NCBI GenBank assembly: GCA_029288335.1
Contig: JARIHJ010000065.1
Span: 1-15,927 of the forward strand
Length of the DNA stretch: 15,927 bases
Reading direction: 5' to 3'
From: Candidatus Saccharimonadota bacterium
GTDB taxonomy: Bacteria > Patescibacteriota > Saccharimonadia > Saccharimonadales > UBA4665
Shown here: piece after piece, positions 5,715 to 12,194 of the stretch
Numbering within the stretch: position 1 is the stretch's first letter
Layout: every line of letters begins with the position of its first letter
Position numbers and translations under genes: made by a program
The notes under the pieces: generated by a model
The model's database searches: none
What the model saw: the letters and a program-made list of their open reading frames with translations, nothing else
What the model was told of the DNA's origin: nothing

Positions 5715-6503
5715 CTAGTTTACAACTTTTTTGGGCGGCAAAGGGATGAAAATTGACGTGCGCTTGACGTAGCCCCGGTAGGCTTTATTATTTTTGTAAT
5801 GCTTTTCGAGTAAGGGGATTCCAGAAACTTTAGTAACCAGAATCGTTATAACCAAAAAGCCGATGAAACCCCACCAACGGCCGATGCTGGCAGCGACTAG
5901 AGCTGCGCCTAGCCAAGTAGCTGACTCTCCGAAGTAATTCGGGTGGCGTGAGTAGCGCCAGAGGCCGGACTGCATAATTTCGCTCTCGCTTTTGAGCTTT
6001 TTTAAGAATTGTCTAAGTTGCCAGTCGGCAGCAGCCTCGGTTAAGATGCCGCTAGCCCAGACAACGAAGCCAGCGATGGCTAGCCCATTAAAATTACTCT
6101 GTATACTACCCAGCACAGCTATTACTGGTGTGCTAATAGCGAGGATTAGCAGTCCCTGAAGCAGGAAAATTCTAGGGTAAATGTTTGGCCAAAAATCTTT
6201 GCCCCATTTTTCACGATAGGCTTGGTAGCGGGAATCCTCAGCTTTTTTAACATTCCTAAGCGTAATGTGCGCCGTGAGCCGGACCCCCCAAATTATTGTC
6301 AGGATCAGGGCCAAAAGCTGGAACCAATGAAAATTAGCGATCGAAAATAGTGCAATAACCGCAACATAAACGAAGCCCAGTCCCCAGGCACTATCGATGG
6401 CATCGACCCGCTTGATGTAGTAGGCGAAGCCGAACCAAATAGTCATATAGATGAACAAACCGGCGGCCAGAATACCGAATAGGAGTGCTAGATTAGCATT
6501 CAT
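5715..6503 (-). CDS. DUF1295 / steroid 5-alpha-reductase C-terminal-like membrane protein
   Basis: A 262-residue protein with about seven hydrophobic helices. Family marks are VDAIDSAWGLGF (about residues 33-44), the RYQAYREKWG block (about 92-101) with the following LLQG helix, and SRHPNYFGE (about 185-193), which is the NADPH/cofactor-binding-like region shared with ICMT-type enzymes. The C-terminus is basic (YKNNKAYRGYVKRTS). Members are annotated as membrane-bound oxidoreductases or methyltransferase-like proteins of unknown substrate. It distantly resembles the ICMT-like gene at 842 in fold. The start lies 23 bases after the tRNA-Arg 3' end; there is no Shine-Dalgarno, and a -10-like TATACT is 9 bases upstream. 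Confidence 0.85.
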   Translation of the reverse strand: MNANLALLFGILAAGLFIYMTIWFGFAYYIKRVDAIDSAWGLGFVYVAVIALFSIANFHWFQLLALILTIIWGVRLTAHITLRNVKKAEDSRYQAYREKWGKDFWPNIYPRIFLLQGLLILAISTPVIAVLGSIQSNFNGLAIAGFVVWASGILTEAAADWQLRQFLKKLKSESEIMQSGLWRYSRHPNYFGESATWLGAALVAASIGRWWGFIGFLVITILVTKVSGIPLLEKHYKNNKAYRGYVKRTSIFIPLPPKKVVN

Positions 6504-6512
6504 TTAACCGTC

Positions 6513-6518
6513 AGTATA
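6513..6518 (-). promoter_or_regulatory. Candidate -10 (TATACT) for the DUF1295 gene
   Basis: On the minus strand TATACT ends 9 bases before ATG 6503, giving a predicted leader of 2-3 bases. No good -35 is found; its place would fall inside tRNA-Arg, so read-through from the tRNA is an alternative. Confidence 0.35.
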
Positions 6519-6526
6519 GCAGTTAA

Positions 6527-6603
6527 TGGCGCCCCGAGTAGGATTCGAACCTACGACCTTAGGCTTAGAAGTCCTCTGCTCTATCCAGCTGAGCTATCGG
6601 GGC
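6527..6603 (-). tRNA. tRNA-Arg (anticodon UCU) with an imperfect anticodon stem
   Basis: On the minus strand: acceptor GCCCCGA/TCGGGGC, D stem GCTC/GAGC, anticodon loop CTTCTAA (anticodon TCT), T stem GTAGG/CCTAC with loop TTCGAAT, G73 and CCA, 77 bases in all. The anticodon stem is GAGGA against GCCTA: only the three inner pairs 28-42, 29-41 and 30-40 are Watson-Crick, and both end pairs (27-43 G.A and 31-39 A.G) are mismatched. Everything else is canonical, so it is probably functional. Confidence 0.93.
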
Positions 6604-6647
6604 TCGTCATCCGTACGCACAGACCAGCCTAATTAGATTATAACTGA

Positions 6648-7082
6648 TTAGTGATGATGGTTATGGCCGATGCCTCGAGCCATCACGAAGCGGTTGACGG
6701 GGATGGTCAGGATAAAAGCGATGGCTAGCGACAGGGCTAGGCTCCACCAGAAAACTAGGTCATAAATTCTAGCACTCATCGCGCCTGGCACCAGGTATTC
6801 TATGACATTGTCGATGATTTCCATCGAGATTATCGAAATCGTGTCGACAGCGAGCGCGGTCTTGAGGGCGTCTCTGGGGCTAGCACCGCCCTTCCTAGCT
6901 CCCCAGAAAGTCAGGCCGTAGCCGAATAGAAATGCTAGCGCTACCGCTAGCGCCGTCCGGCTCGGCTTGCCTAGCAAAAACGCGCTAGCGATTGCCATTC
7001 CGATAATTTCGCCGATCCCGCAGCCCGTCAAGCAATGCCGGGTATGCGTAATAGCGGCCATAGTTCGCGAATCGAGCTTCAT
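6648..7082 (-). CDS. DUF4396 membrane protein with His/Cys-rich ends (putative metal-handling)
   Basis: A 144-residue protein. I place the start at ATG 7082, which overlaps the ArsR stop as ATGA and has GGAAGAGCGGAA before it; an upstream ATG at 7121 would overlap ArsR by 43 bases. Recognisable DUF4396 blocks are THTRHCLTGCGIGEIIGM near the N-terminus, LFGYGLTFWGARKGG, ALAVDTISIISMEIIDN, PGAM and PVNRFVMARGIGHNHHH at the C-terminus, with about four helices. The HTxxHC..GC motif and terminal His cluster look like metal ligands, but the family function is not established. It is coupled to an ArsR regulator, which supports a metal-response guess. Confidence 0.85.
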   Translation of the reverse strand: MKLDSRTMAAITHTRHCLTGCGIGEIIGMAIASAFLLGKPSRTALAVALAFLFGYGLTFWGARKGGASPRDALKTALAVDTISIISMEIIDNVIEYLVPGAMSARIYDLVFWWSLALSLAIAFILTIPVNRFVMARGIGHNHHH

Positions 7083-7393
7083 TTCCGCTCTTCCGATAAT
7101 TTCAGAAGCTGCTGCAAGCAATGCTCCAGCAAATCTTTTGGGAAATTGTCGGCTAGCCGGTAACTGGCGCTGCGGCCGACCTTGGTAAATTCGACTAACT
7201 TAGCGCTGCGAAGAATCTTCAATCCATAGCTAGCGGCGTCATCACTAATCGCTAATTTGCTAGCTAGTTCACTGACGCCAAGCTGGCCAAATTCAAACAG
7301 TGCGAATAGAATCCGCAATCTGTTAGCGTCGGCTAATAAGCTAACCAGGTCAGCCAGCTGTAGCGCTTTACCTTCGCCAATAACTCTAGTCAT
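7079..7393 (-). CDS. ArsR-family winged-helix transcriptional regulator
   Basis: A 104-residue ArsR/SmtB-type repressor. The winged helix covers about residues 15-80: LADANRLRILFAL, then VSELASKLAISDDAASYGLKILRSAKLVE as turn and recognition helix, and the wing FTKVGRSASYRL. The usual His of the recognition helix (S-x-H-L) is Tyr. The classic alpha3 CxC metal site is absent. The alpha5 region (ADNFPKDLLEHC) keeps one Asp, one His and the only Cys, so the sensed ligand is unclear. It forms a two-gene operon with DUF4396 (ATGA overlap) under a good sigma70-type promoter directly in front of its ATG, and probably represses itself. Confidence 0.88.
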   Translation of the reverse strand: MTRVIGEGKALQLADLVSLLADANRLRILFALFEFGQLGVSELASKLAISDDAASYGLKILRSAKLVEFTKVGRSASYRLADNFPKDLLEHCLQQLLKLSEERK

Positions 7394-7400
7394 AGCCCGT

Positions 7401-7429
7401 ATTATCGTACGGATGTGCGGCTAAGTCAA
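7401..7429 (-). promoter_or_regulatory. Promoter of the arsR-DUF4396 operon
   Basis: On the minus strand, -35 TTGACT (7424-7429) and -10 GATAAT (7401-7406) are separated by exactly 17 bases. The -10 ends 7 bases before ATG 7393, so the message is predicted to be leaderless. CGTACG, a 6-bp palindrome core, sits next to the -10 and may be part of the repressor site. Confidence 0.75.
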
Positions 7430-7451
7430 TGATAAAATTCAAAAATCTATG

Positions 7452-7526
7452 TGGTGCGGGATGAGGTAGTCGAAACCTCGTCTCAAGTTTGGAAAACTTG
7501 CATATTAACCGTTATACGAATCCCGC
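7452..7526 (-). tRNA. tRNA-Gly (anticodon UCC)
   Basis: On the minus strand: acceptor GCGGGAT/ATCCCGC, D stem GTAT/ATAT (one G-U), anticodon stem CAAGT/ACTTG with loop TTTCCAA (anticodon TCC), T stem GAGGT/ACCTC with loop TTCGACT, and an encoded CCA; 75 bases. The discriminator is A73, the type served by alpha2 glycyl-tRNA synthetases, rather than the U73 of E. coli. Confidence 0.96.
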
Positions 7527-7547
7527 TTCGAAATTGAGCCACCCCTA

Positions 7548-7553
7548 ATTATA
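7548..7553 (-). promoter_or_regulatory. Candidate -10 (TATAAT) for tRNA-Gly
   Basis: A perfect TATAAT on the minus strand, 21 bases before the tRNA 5' end and just past the HTH-MurA stop. No good -35 is seen at 17 bases. Read-through from murA is also possible. Confidence 0.35.
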
Positions 7554-7555
7554 TC

Positions 7556-9076
7556 TCAGTCTATGGCGCTTAGGACTTGAATGTTAGCACCGAGCTTGTT
7601 GAGGCGGTTAGCCAGGTCCTCGTAACCGCGGCGGATAGTGTAAACATTACGCAGCGTACTCGTGCCGTCGGCGGCCAACATACCGATAATTAACAGGGAG
7701 GCTGGCCTCAATGCCGGCGGCGTCGTCAAATCAGCAGCGCGCCACTTGGTCGGTCCAGTGACGAAGACGCGGTGCGGATCGGCCAGTTCGATATTCGCAC
7801 CGATCTTGGTTAACTCGGTGTAATAAATCGCACGATTTTCAAAAATCCAGTCGTGGATCAGCGTGCGGCCACGGCAGCAGGCAGCGATTATCACCATATA
7901 GGGCAGGCTATCTGGGTTTATGCCTGGCCATAAATTGGGGTGAAGCTTATCGGCTAGTGCCGTCAGCTCGCCATGCTTTTCAATGGTAATATCGGCTAGC
8001 TCGGTCTGGCCGTTGGCCGCAAGATAGGGCTTAGTTCGTGTAATAGTAAGACCCATTTGCTTGAGCTTGAGCAGCTCTAGGCCGAGCCAGCGGATCGGGA
8101 CACGTTCAATGGTGATTTTCGAATTAGTCACGACTGCCGATGCGATGAAGAACATGGCCTCGATCGGGTCTTCCGTCGGTGTATAGGTGACGTTCCGCTT
8201 AATTTTTTTCACGCCGGTAATCGTCAAGAATGGCGTACCAATACCGCTAATTTTTACGCCTAGCTTTTGCAGGAAATAGGCTAAATCTTGGGTCATATAA
8301 TCGCCGCTAGCACCGTAAACTTTGGTGGTCGACGGTGTCAGTGCGGCTGCCATTAAGACGTTGTTGGTAACTGTGTTGCCTTGTTCGCTGAGAGTCAGTT
8401 CGCCTGGAGCTTTTGGCTTGGATGAGACGTGGTAGTTGCCGCGAGTCGCGATAATGTTAACCCCGAATTCTTCCAGGGCAAATAGGTGCGGCTCGACACT
8501 GCGCTTACCCAGCTCGCAGCCGCCGGCATAAGGAATTTTAAAGTTGGCTAGCTCGTGCATCAGCGGCCCCAGCAGCATAATTACCGAGCGAGTTTTTCTG
8601 GCCGATTCATCGTTGATATCGTCGAGCTTTAGCTTGCCGGGCCGGCGAAGCTCTAGGTCGCTGCCATCCCACTTGGCATTAACGCCAATCGATTCCAGCA
8701 CTTCGATAATCCGGTAGACTTCTTCAATTTTGGGAAAATTTTTAAATCTAGTCACGCCGTGGTTTAACAAACTAGCGCAGAGCAGGGCGACTGCGGCATT
8801 TTTACTCGCTTTTAGGGTGGTTTTTCCTTGTAATTGCTGGCCGCCGTGAATGCGCAAGTTCGTTACCGATTCGTCACTCAAGGCTAGCAGCTGATGATTG
8901 AGCGCGTCGCTGATCCGGCCTAGCGTCTCGAGGCTGAGGTTCTGCTTGCCGCGCTCGATCCGGTTTATAGCTGACTGACTGGTGCTAAGCCGATCGGCTA
9001 GTTGAGCCTGAGTTAGTCCGCGGTCCTGGCGGATTTCTGCAATAAAGTTGCCGATTTTTTGATTTGTTGTTGGCAT
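7556..9076 (-). CDS. murA: XRE HTH domain fused to UDP-GlcNAc enolpyruvyltransferase (MurA)
   Basis: Residues about 7-62 are a complete XRE/Cro helix-turn-helix (IRQDRGLTQAQLADRLSTSQ, then SAINRIERGKQNLSLETLGRI). Residues about 70-506 are an EPSP-synthase-fold MurA, which transfers enolpyruvate from PEP to UDP-GlcNAc, the first committed cytoplasmic step of peptidoglycan synthesis. Catalytic-site residues of the E. coli enzyme have counterparts: K92-N93 (SKNAA), C187 in GGCELGKR with R192, D389 in NPDSLP and R457. FENR and the IRRGYE block also match. So the enzyme is divergent but looks competent. 506 residues equals a normal MurA (about 420) plus the HTH. It follows mraY on the same strand but has its own promoter, with an inverted repeat between -35 and -10, a likely operator for its own HTH. 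Confidence 0.92.
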   Translation of the reverse strand: MPTTNQKIGNFIAEIRQDRGLTQAQLADRLSTSQSAINRIERGKQNLSLETLGRISDALNHQLLALSDESVTNLRIHGGQQLQGKTTLKASKNAAVALLCASLLNHGVTRFKNFPKIEEVYRIIEVLESIGVNAKWDGSDLELRRPGKLKLDDINDESARKTRSVIMLLGPLMHELANFKIPYAGGCELGKRSVEPHLFALEEFGVNIIATRGNYHVSSKPKAPGELTLSEQGNTVTNNVLMAAALTPSTTKVYGASGDYMTQDLAYFLQKLGVKISGIGTPFLTITGVKKIKRNVTYTPTEDPIEAMFFIASAVVTNSKITIERVPIRWLGLELLKLKQMGLTITRTKPYLAANGQTELADITIEKHGELTALADKLHPNLWPGINPDSLPYMVIIAACCRGRTLIHDWIFENRAIYYTELTKIGANIELADPHRVFVTGPTKWRAADLTTPPALRPASLLIIGMLAADGTSTLRNVYTIRRGYEDLANRLNKLGANIQVLSAID

Positions 9077-9086
9077 ATCGTTAATT

Positions 9087-9115
9087 ATTATATCAAATAA
9101 GATATATTATTGCAA
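9087..9115 (-). promoter_or_regulatory. murA promoter with embedded inverted repeat (candidate operator)
   Basis: On the minus strand, -35 TTGCAA (9110-9115) and -10 TATAAT (9087-9092) are 17 bases apart. Within them lies an 18-bp inverted repeat TATATC-N6-GATATA (9089-9106), so a bound dimer would block RNA polymerase. The -10 ends 10 bases before ATG 9076, giving a leader of about 3 bases and no Shine-Dalgarno. Confidence 0.75.
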
Positions 9116-9136
9116 GGCTTGTTGATAAATTGACCA

Positions 9137-10162
9137 CTAAATGAAGCCACCCAAGATGGCGATCACGACGCCGAGCACGGCGCAGGCTTGGCCAATTACC
9201 CAGAAACGCATCGTGACTTTAGTCTTCGGCCAATCTTTGGCCTCAAAGTGGTGGTGGATCGGCGCCGCGATGAAGACTCGTTTATGAAGAACTTTTTTGC
9301 TGAAAATTTGCAACAAGCTCGAGCCAGCCTCAAGCACAAACACCAGGCCGATTAATATTAATAGCAAAACGGTGTTAGTTAGCATTGCGACCACGCCGAG
9401 TGACGTGCCGAGCGCGAAGCTGCCGACGTCGCCCATCACGAATCGCGCCGGCGGAATATTAAACCAAACGTAGGACAGTAGCGTCCCGACCACGGTGAAG
9501 CAGAAGCCGGCAATGCCGAAATTACCTTGGAGTAGGGCGATCACGCCAAACGCCCCAAAGGCACTGATAAGCAGCCCGCCGGCGAGCCCATCCAGACCGT
9601 CGCTAATATTAACGGCGTTGCCGGTGCTGACGACCACCAGCATAAATATCGGGATCATTATCCAGCCGAGGTCAATGTCACGGCTAAATGGGATATGGAT
9701 CGAGGTGAAGCCGAGCTTATAGAAGAAGAACCAGGCGGTGACTGCCGCTACGAGGATAGTTAGGGCTAACTTGACGGTGGCGCGCAGCCCACCCTTGGCT
9801 CCGCCGGTGCCACGGATATTTATAATGTCATCGAGCAGGCCGACCAGCCCGCCGCCTATTAGCGCGGCCAATAGCAGCCAGGTCTGGTTGCGGCTTAAAT
9901 TAAACAAAAATGTCGTCAAGCTCACGGCTATAACAGCGATAAGTCCCCCCATCATCGGAATTGTTCGCTGAATCCTCAGCTTACTGACGACGCTCGCCGC
10001 CTCACCGCTGACCGAGACGGTGCGCTTTTTCTTTTTCCACCAGTGGTGCTTATAGGCGAAATATGTATAAGCCGGCGTGATCAGCATACTTAAAAAGAAC
10101 GAAAACAGCGCCATCAGCAGGATTAGCGTGACATTATGGGTGATGTGGTGGATGTCTAGCAT
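9137..10162 (-). CDS. mraY: Phospho-N-acetylmuramoyl-pentapeptide transferase (MraY)
   Basis: This enzyme moves phospho-MurNAc-pentapeptide from UDP to undecaprenyl phosphate at the inner face of the membrane, making lipid I. The protein has 341 residues and about ten membrane helices. All signature blocks are present: the Asp pair D111-D112 (GLVGLLDDI), NAVNISDGLDGLAGG at about 182-196 with D188, FVMGDVGSFALG, and the family-specific PIHHHFEAKDWPKTKVTMRFW near the C-terminus. After the first helix a basic loop (HHWWKKKKR) precedes the IPMMGG block. It lies upstream of HTH-murA on the same strand with a 60-base gap. No Shine-Dalgarno is visible before ATG 10162. Confidence 0.96.
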   Translation of the reverse strand: MLDIHHITHNVTLILLMALFSFFLSMLITPAYTYFAYKHHWWKKKKRTVSVSGEAASVVSKLRIQRTIPMMGGLIAVIAVSLTTFLFNLSRNQTWLLLAALIGGGLVGLLDDIINIRGTGGAKGGLRATVKLALTILVAAVTAWFFFYKLGFTSIHIPFSRDIDLGWIMIPIFMLVVVSTGNAVNISDGLDGLAGGLLISAFGAFGVIALLQGNFGIAGFCFTVVGTLLSYVWFNIPPARFVMGDVGSFALGTSLGVVAMLTNTVLLLILIGLVFVLEAGSSLLQIFSKKVLHKRVFIAAPIHHHFEAKDWPKTKVTMRFWVIGQACAVLGVVIAILGGFI

Positions 10163-10186
10163 CGAGTATCTAGTAGGTGTCTGTTA

Positions 10187-10192
10187 TATAAT
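10187..10192 (+). promoter_or_regulatory. Candidate -10 (TATAAT) in the mraY/kinase divergent region
   Basis: TATAAT on the + strand, 36 bases before ATG 10229, with no clear -35. The 66-base divergent region (10163-10228) must also hold the mraY promoter, for which I see only weak hexamers. AAGG (10219-10222) serves the + strand gene as ribosome binding site. Confidence 0.45.
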
Positions 10193-10228
10193 CGCTAGAG
10201 CTAAGTTTAGCACGCTTTAAGGCAGAAA

Positions 10229-10813
10229 ATGACTATTTTAAATCCGAAAAATCCAGTTTTAATTGTAATCCGCGGTTTGCCTGGCAGTGGTAAATCGTAT
10301 CTAGCTAGCCGACTAGCCGAGACGCTAGACGCTAGCGATGTGGTCACGCTCGACCCGGATGCGACCGATTATACTAGCAAAAAATATCTAGAACACGTTA
10401 AGAAATTAACAGATGAGGGCATCGACCCGAAGTTACACGCCTACAGATTTCTCCGCCAGCAGGCCTACGATGCCATTGACGCCGGTAAAATCATTATCTG
10501 GAACCAGCCATTTACCGACCTCACGATTTTGCAGAAAATGATTAGTCGGCTAATCGATCGCGCCAGCGCTAGTAATAAATCGTTGACGATACTGGTTGTC
10601 GAAGTAATGATCGATCCTTTCGTGGCTAGTGAGCGCATTGCTACTAGAAAAGCTGCTGGCGGTCATGGTCCGTCGCAAACCACGTTAGCAGGGTTCGTCC
10701 GCGACTGGACAAGTGCTAGTGCGATAGGCTACAAAACTGTGCCCGTCGACGGTGCTGGCGATGTGTCTAGCTCAGTTGCTAGCGTACTCACCACCTTAGC
10801 CAAGCTAGTCTAG
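10229..10813 (+). CDS. P-loop kinase/ATPase (AAA_33 / zeta-toxin-like fold), substrate unknown
   Basis: A 194-residue nucleoside-kinase-fold protein. Walker A is GLPGSGKS (residues 16-23) after a beta strand (VLIVIR). A DPDATD segment at about 42-47 corresponds to the Walker-B-like/substrate-binding Asp in zeta-type kinases, and IIIWNQPFTD (about 88-97) and VVEVMIDPFVASERIATRK (about 124-142) follow the usual order of the second strand and lid arginines. Related enzymes phosphorylate small molecules, nucleosides or UDP-sugars; no antitoxin-like gene adjoins it, so a toxin role is not supported. ATG 10229 has AAGG 6 bases before it. It sits 26 bases before glyA. Confidence 0.75.
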   Translation: MTILNPKNPVLIVIRGLPGSGKSYLASRLAETLDASDVVTLDPDATDYTSKKYLEHVKKLTDEGIDPKLHAYRFLRQQAYDAIDAGKIIIWNQPFTDLTILQKMISRLIDRASASNKSLTILVVEVMIDPFVASERIATRKAAGGHGPSQTTLAGFVRDWTSASAIGYKTVPVDGAGDVSSSVASVLTTLAKLV

Positions 10814-10823
10814 CCGCTAGCGG

Positions 10824-10832
10824 TGTTATAGT
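10824..10832 (+). promoter_or_regulatory. Extended -10 promoter (TGTTATAGT) of glyA
   Basis: TG-N-TATAGT matches an extended -10 element and ends 7 bases before ATG 10840. There is no -35 and no Shine-Dalgarno. The expected transcript starts at or next to the A of ATG. Confidence 0.5.
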
Positions 10833-10839
10833 TATACTG

Positions 10840-12120
10840 ATGATTGACGAGGAAGTTCAGCGATTAATTGAGGAAGAGACCCAGCGCCAGCGCGAGGGTT
10901 TGGAGCTGATCCCGAGCGAAAATTATGTGTCTAAGCAAGTGCTCGCGGCGATGGGCAGCGTGTTTACCAATAAATACAGCGAGGGCTACCCGGGCAAGCG
11001 CTACTACGGCGGCCAGGAGTTTACCGACCAAGTCGAGCAGCTGGCGATAGACCGGGCCAAGAAGCTGTTTAAGGCCGACCACGCCAACGTCCAGCCGCAC
11101 AGTGGAGCGCCGGCTAATGAAGCGGTTTACAGCGCTTGGCTCGAGCCCGGCGACACGGTGCTCGCGATGGAACTCAGTCACGGCGGCCATCTGACCCACG
11201 GCGCGCCGGTGACTAGGAGCGCGCATCTTTACAATTTTGTCCGCTACGGAATGAAAAATATTGAGACTGGCGAAATTGACTACGAGGAATTACGCGCCAA
11301 AGCTTTGAAATACAAGCCGAAAATTATCCTAGCCGGATTTAGCGCTTATCCGAGGGAGCTGGACTACGCCAAATTCGCTGAAATCGGTCGAGAGGTCAAC
11401 GCGCTACTGATGGCTGATATGGCCCACATCGCCGGCTTAATCGCCGCTGGCGTCGCCAAGAACCCGTTCGACTACGGCTTCCACATCATCACGACAACGA
11501 CGCATAAAACTCTGCGCGGTCCGCGCGGCGGCTTGATTTTATCCAAGGGTCACGTCGGCAATCCGCTGAAAGCGCCTGAAAAGACCATTGCCAACATACC
11601 GACGCTGATCGACCGCGCCGTTTTCCCCGGTATGCAGGGCGGTCCGCATATGCACATCATCGCCGCCAAGGCCGTCGCCTTTTACGAAGCCTTGCAGCCG
11701 GAATTTAAAGTGTATGCTCAGCAAATTCTGGTTAACGCCCAGGCGCTCGCGGCCGAAATGAAGGTGAGGGGTTTTGACCTAATCACCGGCGGCACGGATA
11801 ACCACTTAATTCTGGCGGATGTGCATAAAAGTTTCGGTCTAGACGGCAAAATCGTCGAAGAAACGCTCGACAAAATCGGCCTGACGCTCAATAAAAACGC
11901 TGTCGCTGATGATCCGTTGCCCAGATTTGCGCCGAGCGGTATTCGTCTAGGCACGCCAGCCATTACCACTCGCGGCCTGAAAGAATCAGATATGAAAACC
12001 ATCGCCGAATGGATGAAGCTAGCCATCGACGCCAAGGATGATCAAGCCAAGCTAGCCGAAATTCGCGAAGCCGTCAAATTGAGCGCCCTCAAATTCCCCC
12101 TCCCCAGCGACAGAAACTGA
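10840..12120 (+). CDS. glyA: Serine hydroxymethyltransferase
   Basis: A PLP enzyme of the cytoplasm that converts serine and tetrahydrofolate into glycine and 5,10-methylene-tetrahydrofolate, supplying one-carbon units. The family blocks are almost intact over 426 residues: LIPSENYVS, NKYSEGYPGKRYYGG (about 45-59), ANVQPHSGAPAN, LSHGGHLTHG, the PLP-phosphate and ring-binding DMAHIAGLIAAG, and the Schiff-base lysine K223 in TTTTHKTLRGPRGG, followed by VFPGMQGGP, GGTDNHL and GIRLGTPA. Length is normal (E. coli 417). In the canonical PHSGSQAN block, Ser-Gln is replaced by Ala-Pro, a mild change. The start is set by alignment to the family and by an extended -10 element just upstream. Confidence 0.97.
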   Translation: MIDEEVQRLIEEETQRQREGLELIPSENYVSKQVLAAMGSVFTNKYSEGYPGKRYYGGQEFTDQVEQLAIDRAKKLFKADHANVQPHSGAPANEAVYSAWLEPGDTVLAMELSHGGHLTHGAPVTRSAHLYNFVRYGMKNIETGEIDYEELRAKALKYKPKIILAGFSAYPRELDYAKFAEIGREVNALLMADMAHIAGLIAAGVAKNPFDYGFHIITTTTHKTLRGPRGGLILSKGHVGNPLKAPEKTIANIPTLIDRAVFPGMQGGPHMHIIAAKAVAFYEALQPEFKVYAQQILVNAQALAAEMKVRGFDLITGGTDNHLILADVHKSFGLDGKIVEETLDKIGLTLNKNAVADDPLPRFAPSGIRLGTPAITTRGLKESDMKTIAEWMKLAIDAKDDQAKLAEIREAVKLSALKFPLPSDRN

Positions 12121-12140
12121 CGAGTAGCAAATAAACGGGC

Positions 12141-12169
12141 TTGCATCGCAGCTCAGAATAAGTTATAAA
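12141..12169 (+). promoter_or_regulatory. Promoter of the secreted SGNH hydrolase operon
   Basis: -35 TTGCAT (12141-12146) and -10 TATAAA (12164-12169) are 17 bases apart. A start near 12176 leaves a leader of about 19 bases that carries GGAAAG (12185-12190) before ATG 12195, so unlike several other genes here this one has a normal led start. No terminator hairpin for glyA is visible in this gap. Confidence 0.65.
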
Positions 12170-12194
12170 CTACTGAACCTTTTTGGAAAGTAGT

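Noticed and set aside
7083..7121. Longer DUF4396 start at 7121
   Set aside because: It would overlap the ArsR gene by 43 bases; ATG 7082 gives the usual ATGA overlap with a ribosome binding site and matches the family N-terminus.
10229..10813. Zeta-type toxin of a toxin-antitoxin pair
   Set aside because: No small antitoxin gene lies beside it; the neighbours are mraY (divergent) and glyA. A generic P-loop kinase is the safer call.
12183..12194. TTG start for the SGNH hydrolase
   Set aside because: The TTG overlaps the GGAAAG ribosome binding site that serves ATG 12195.
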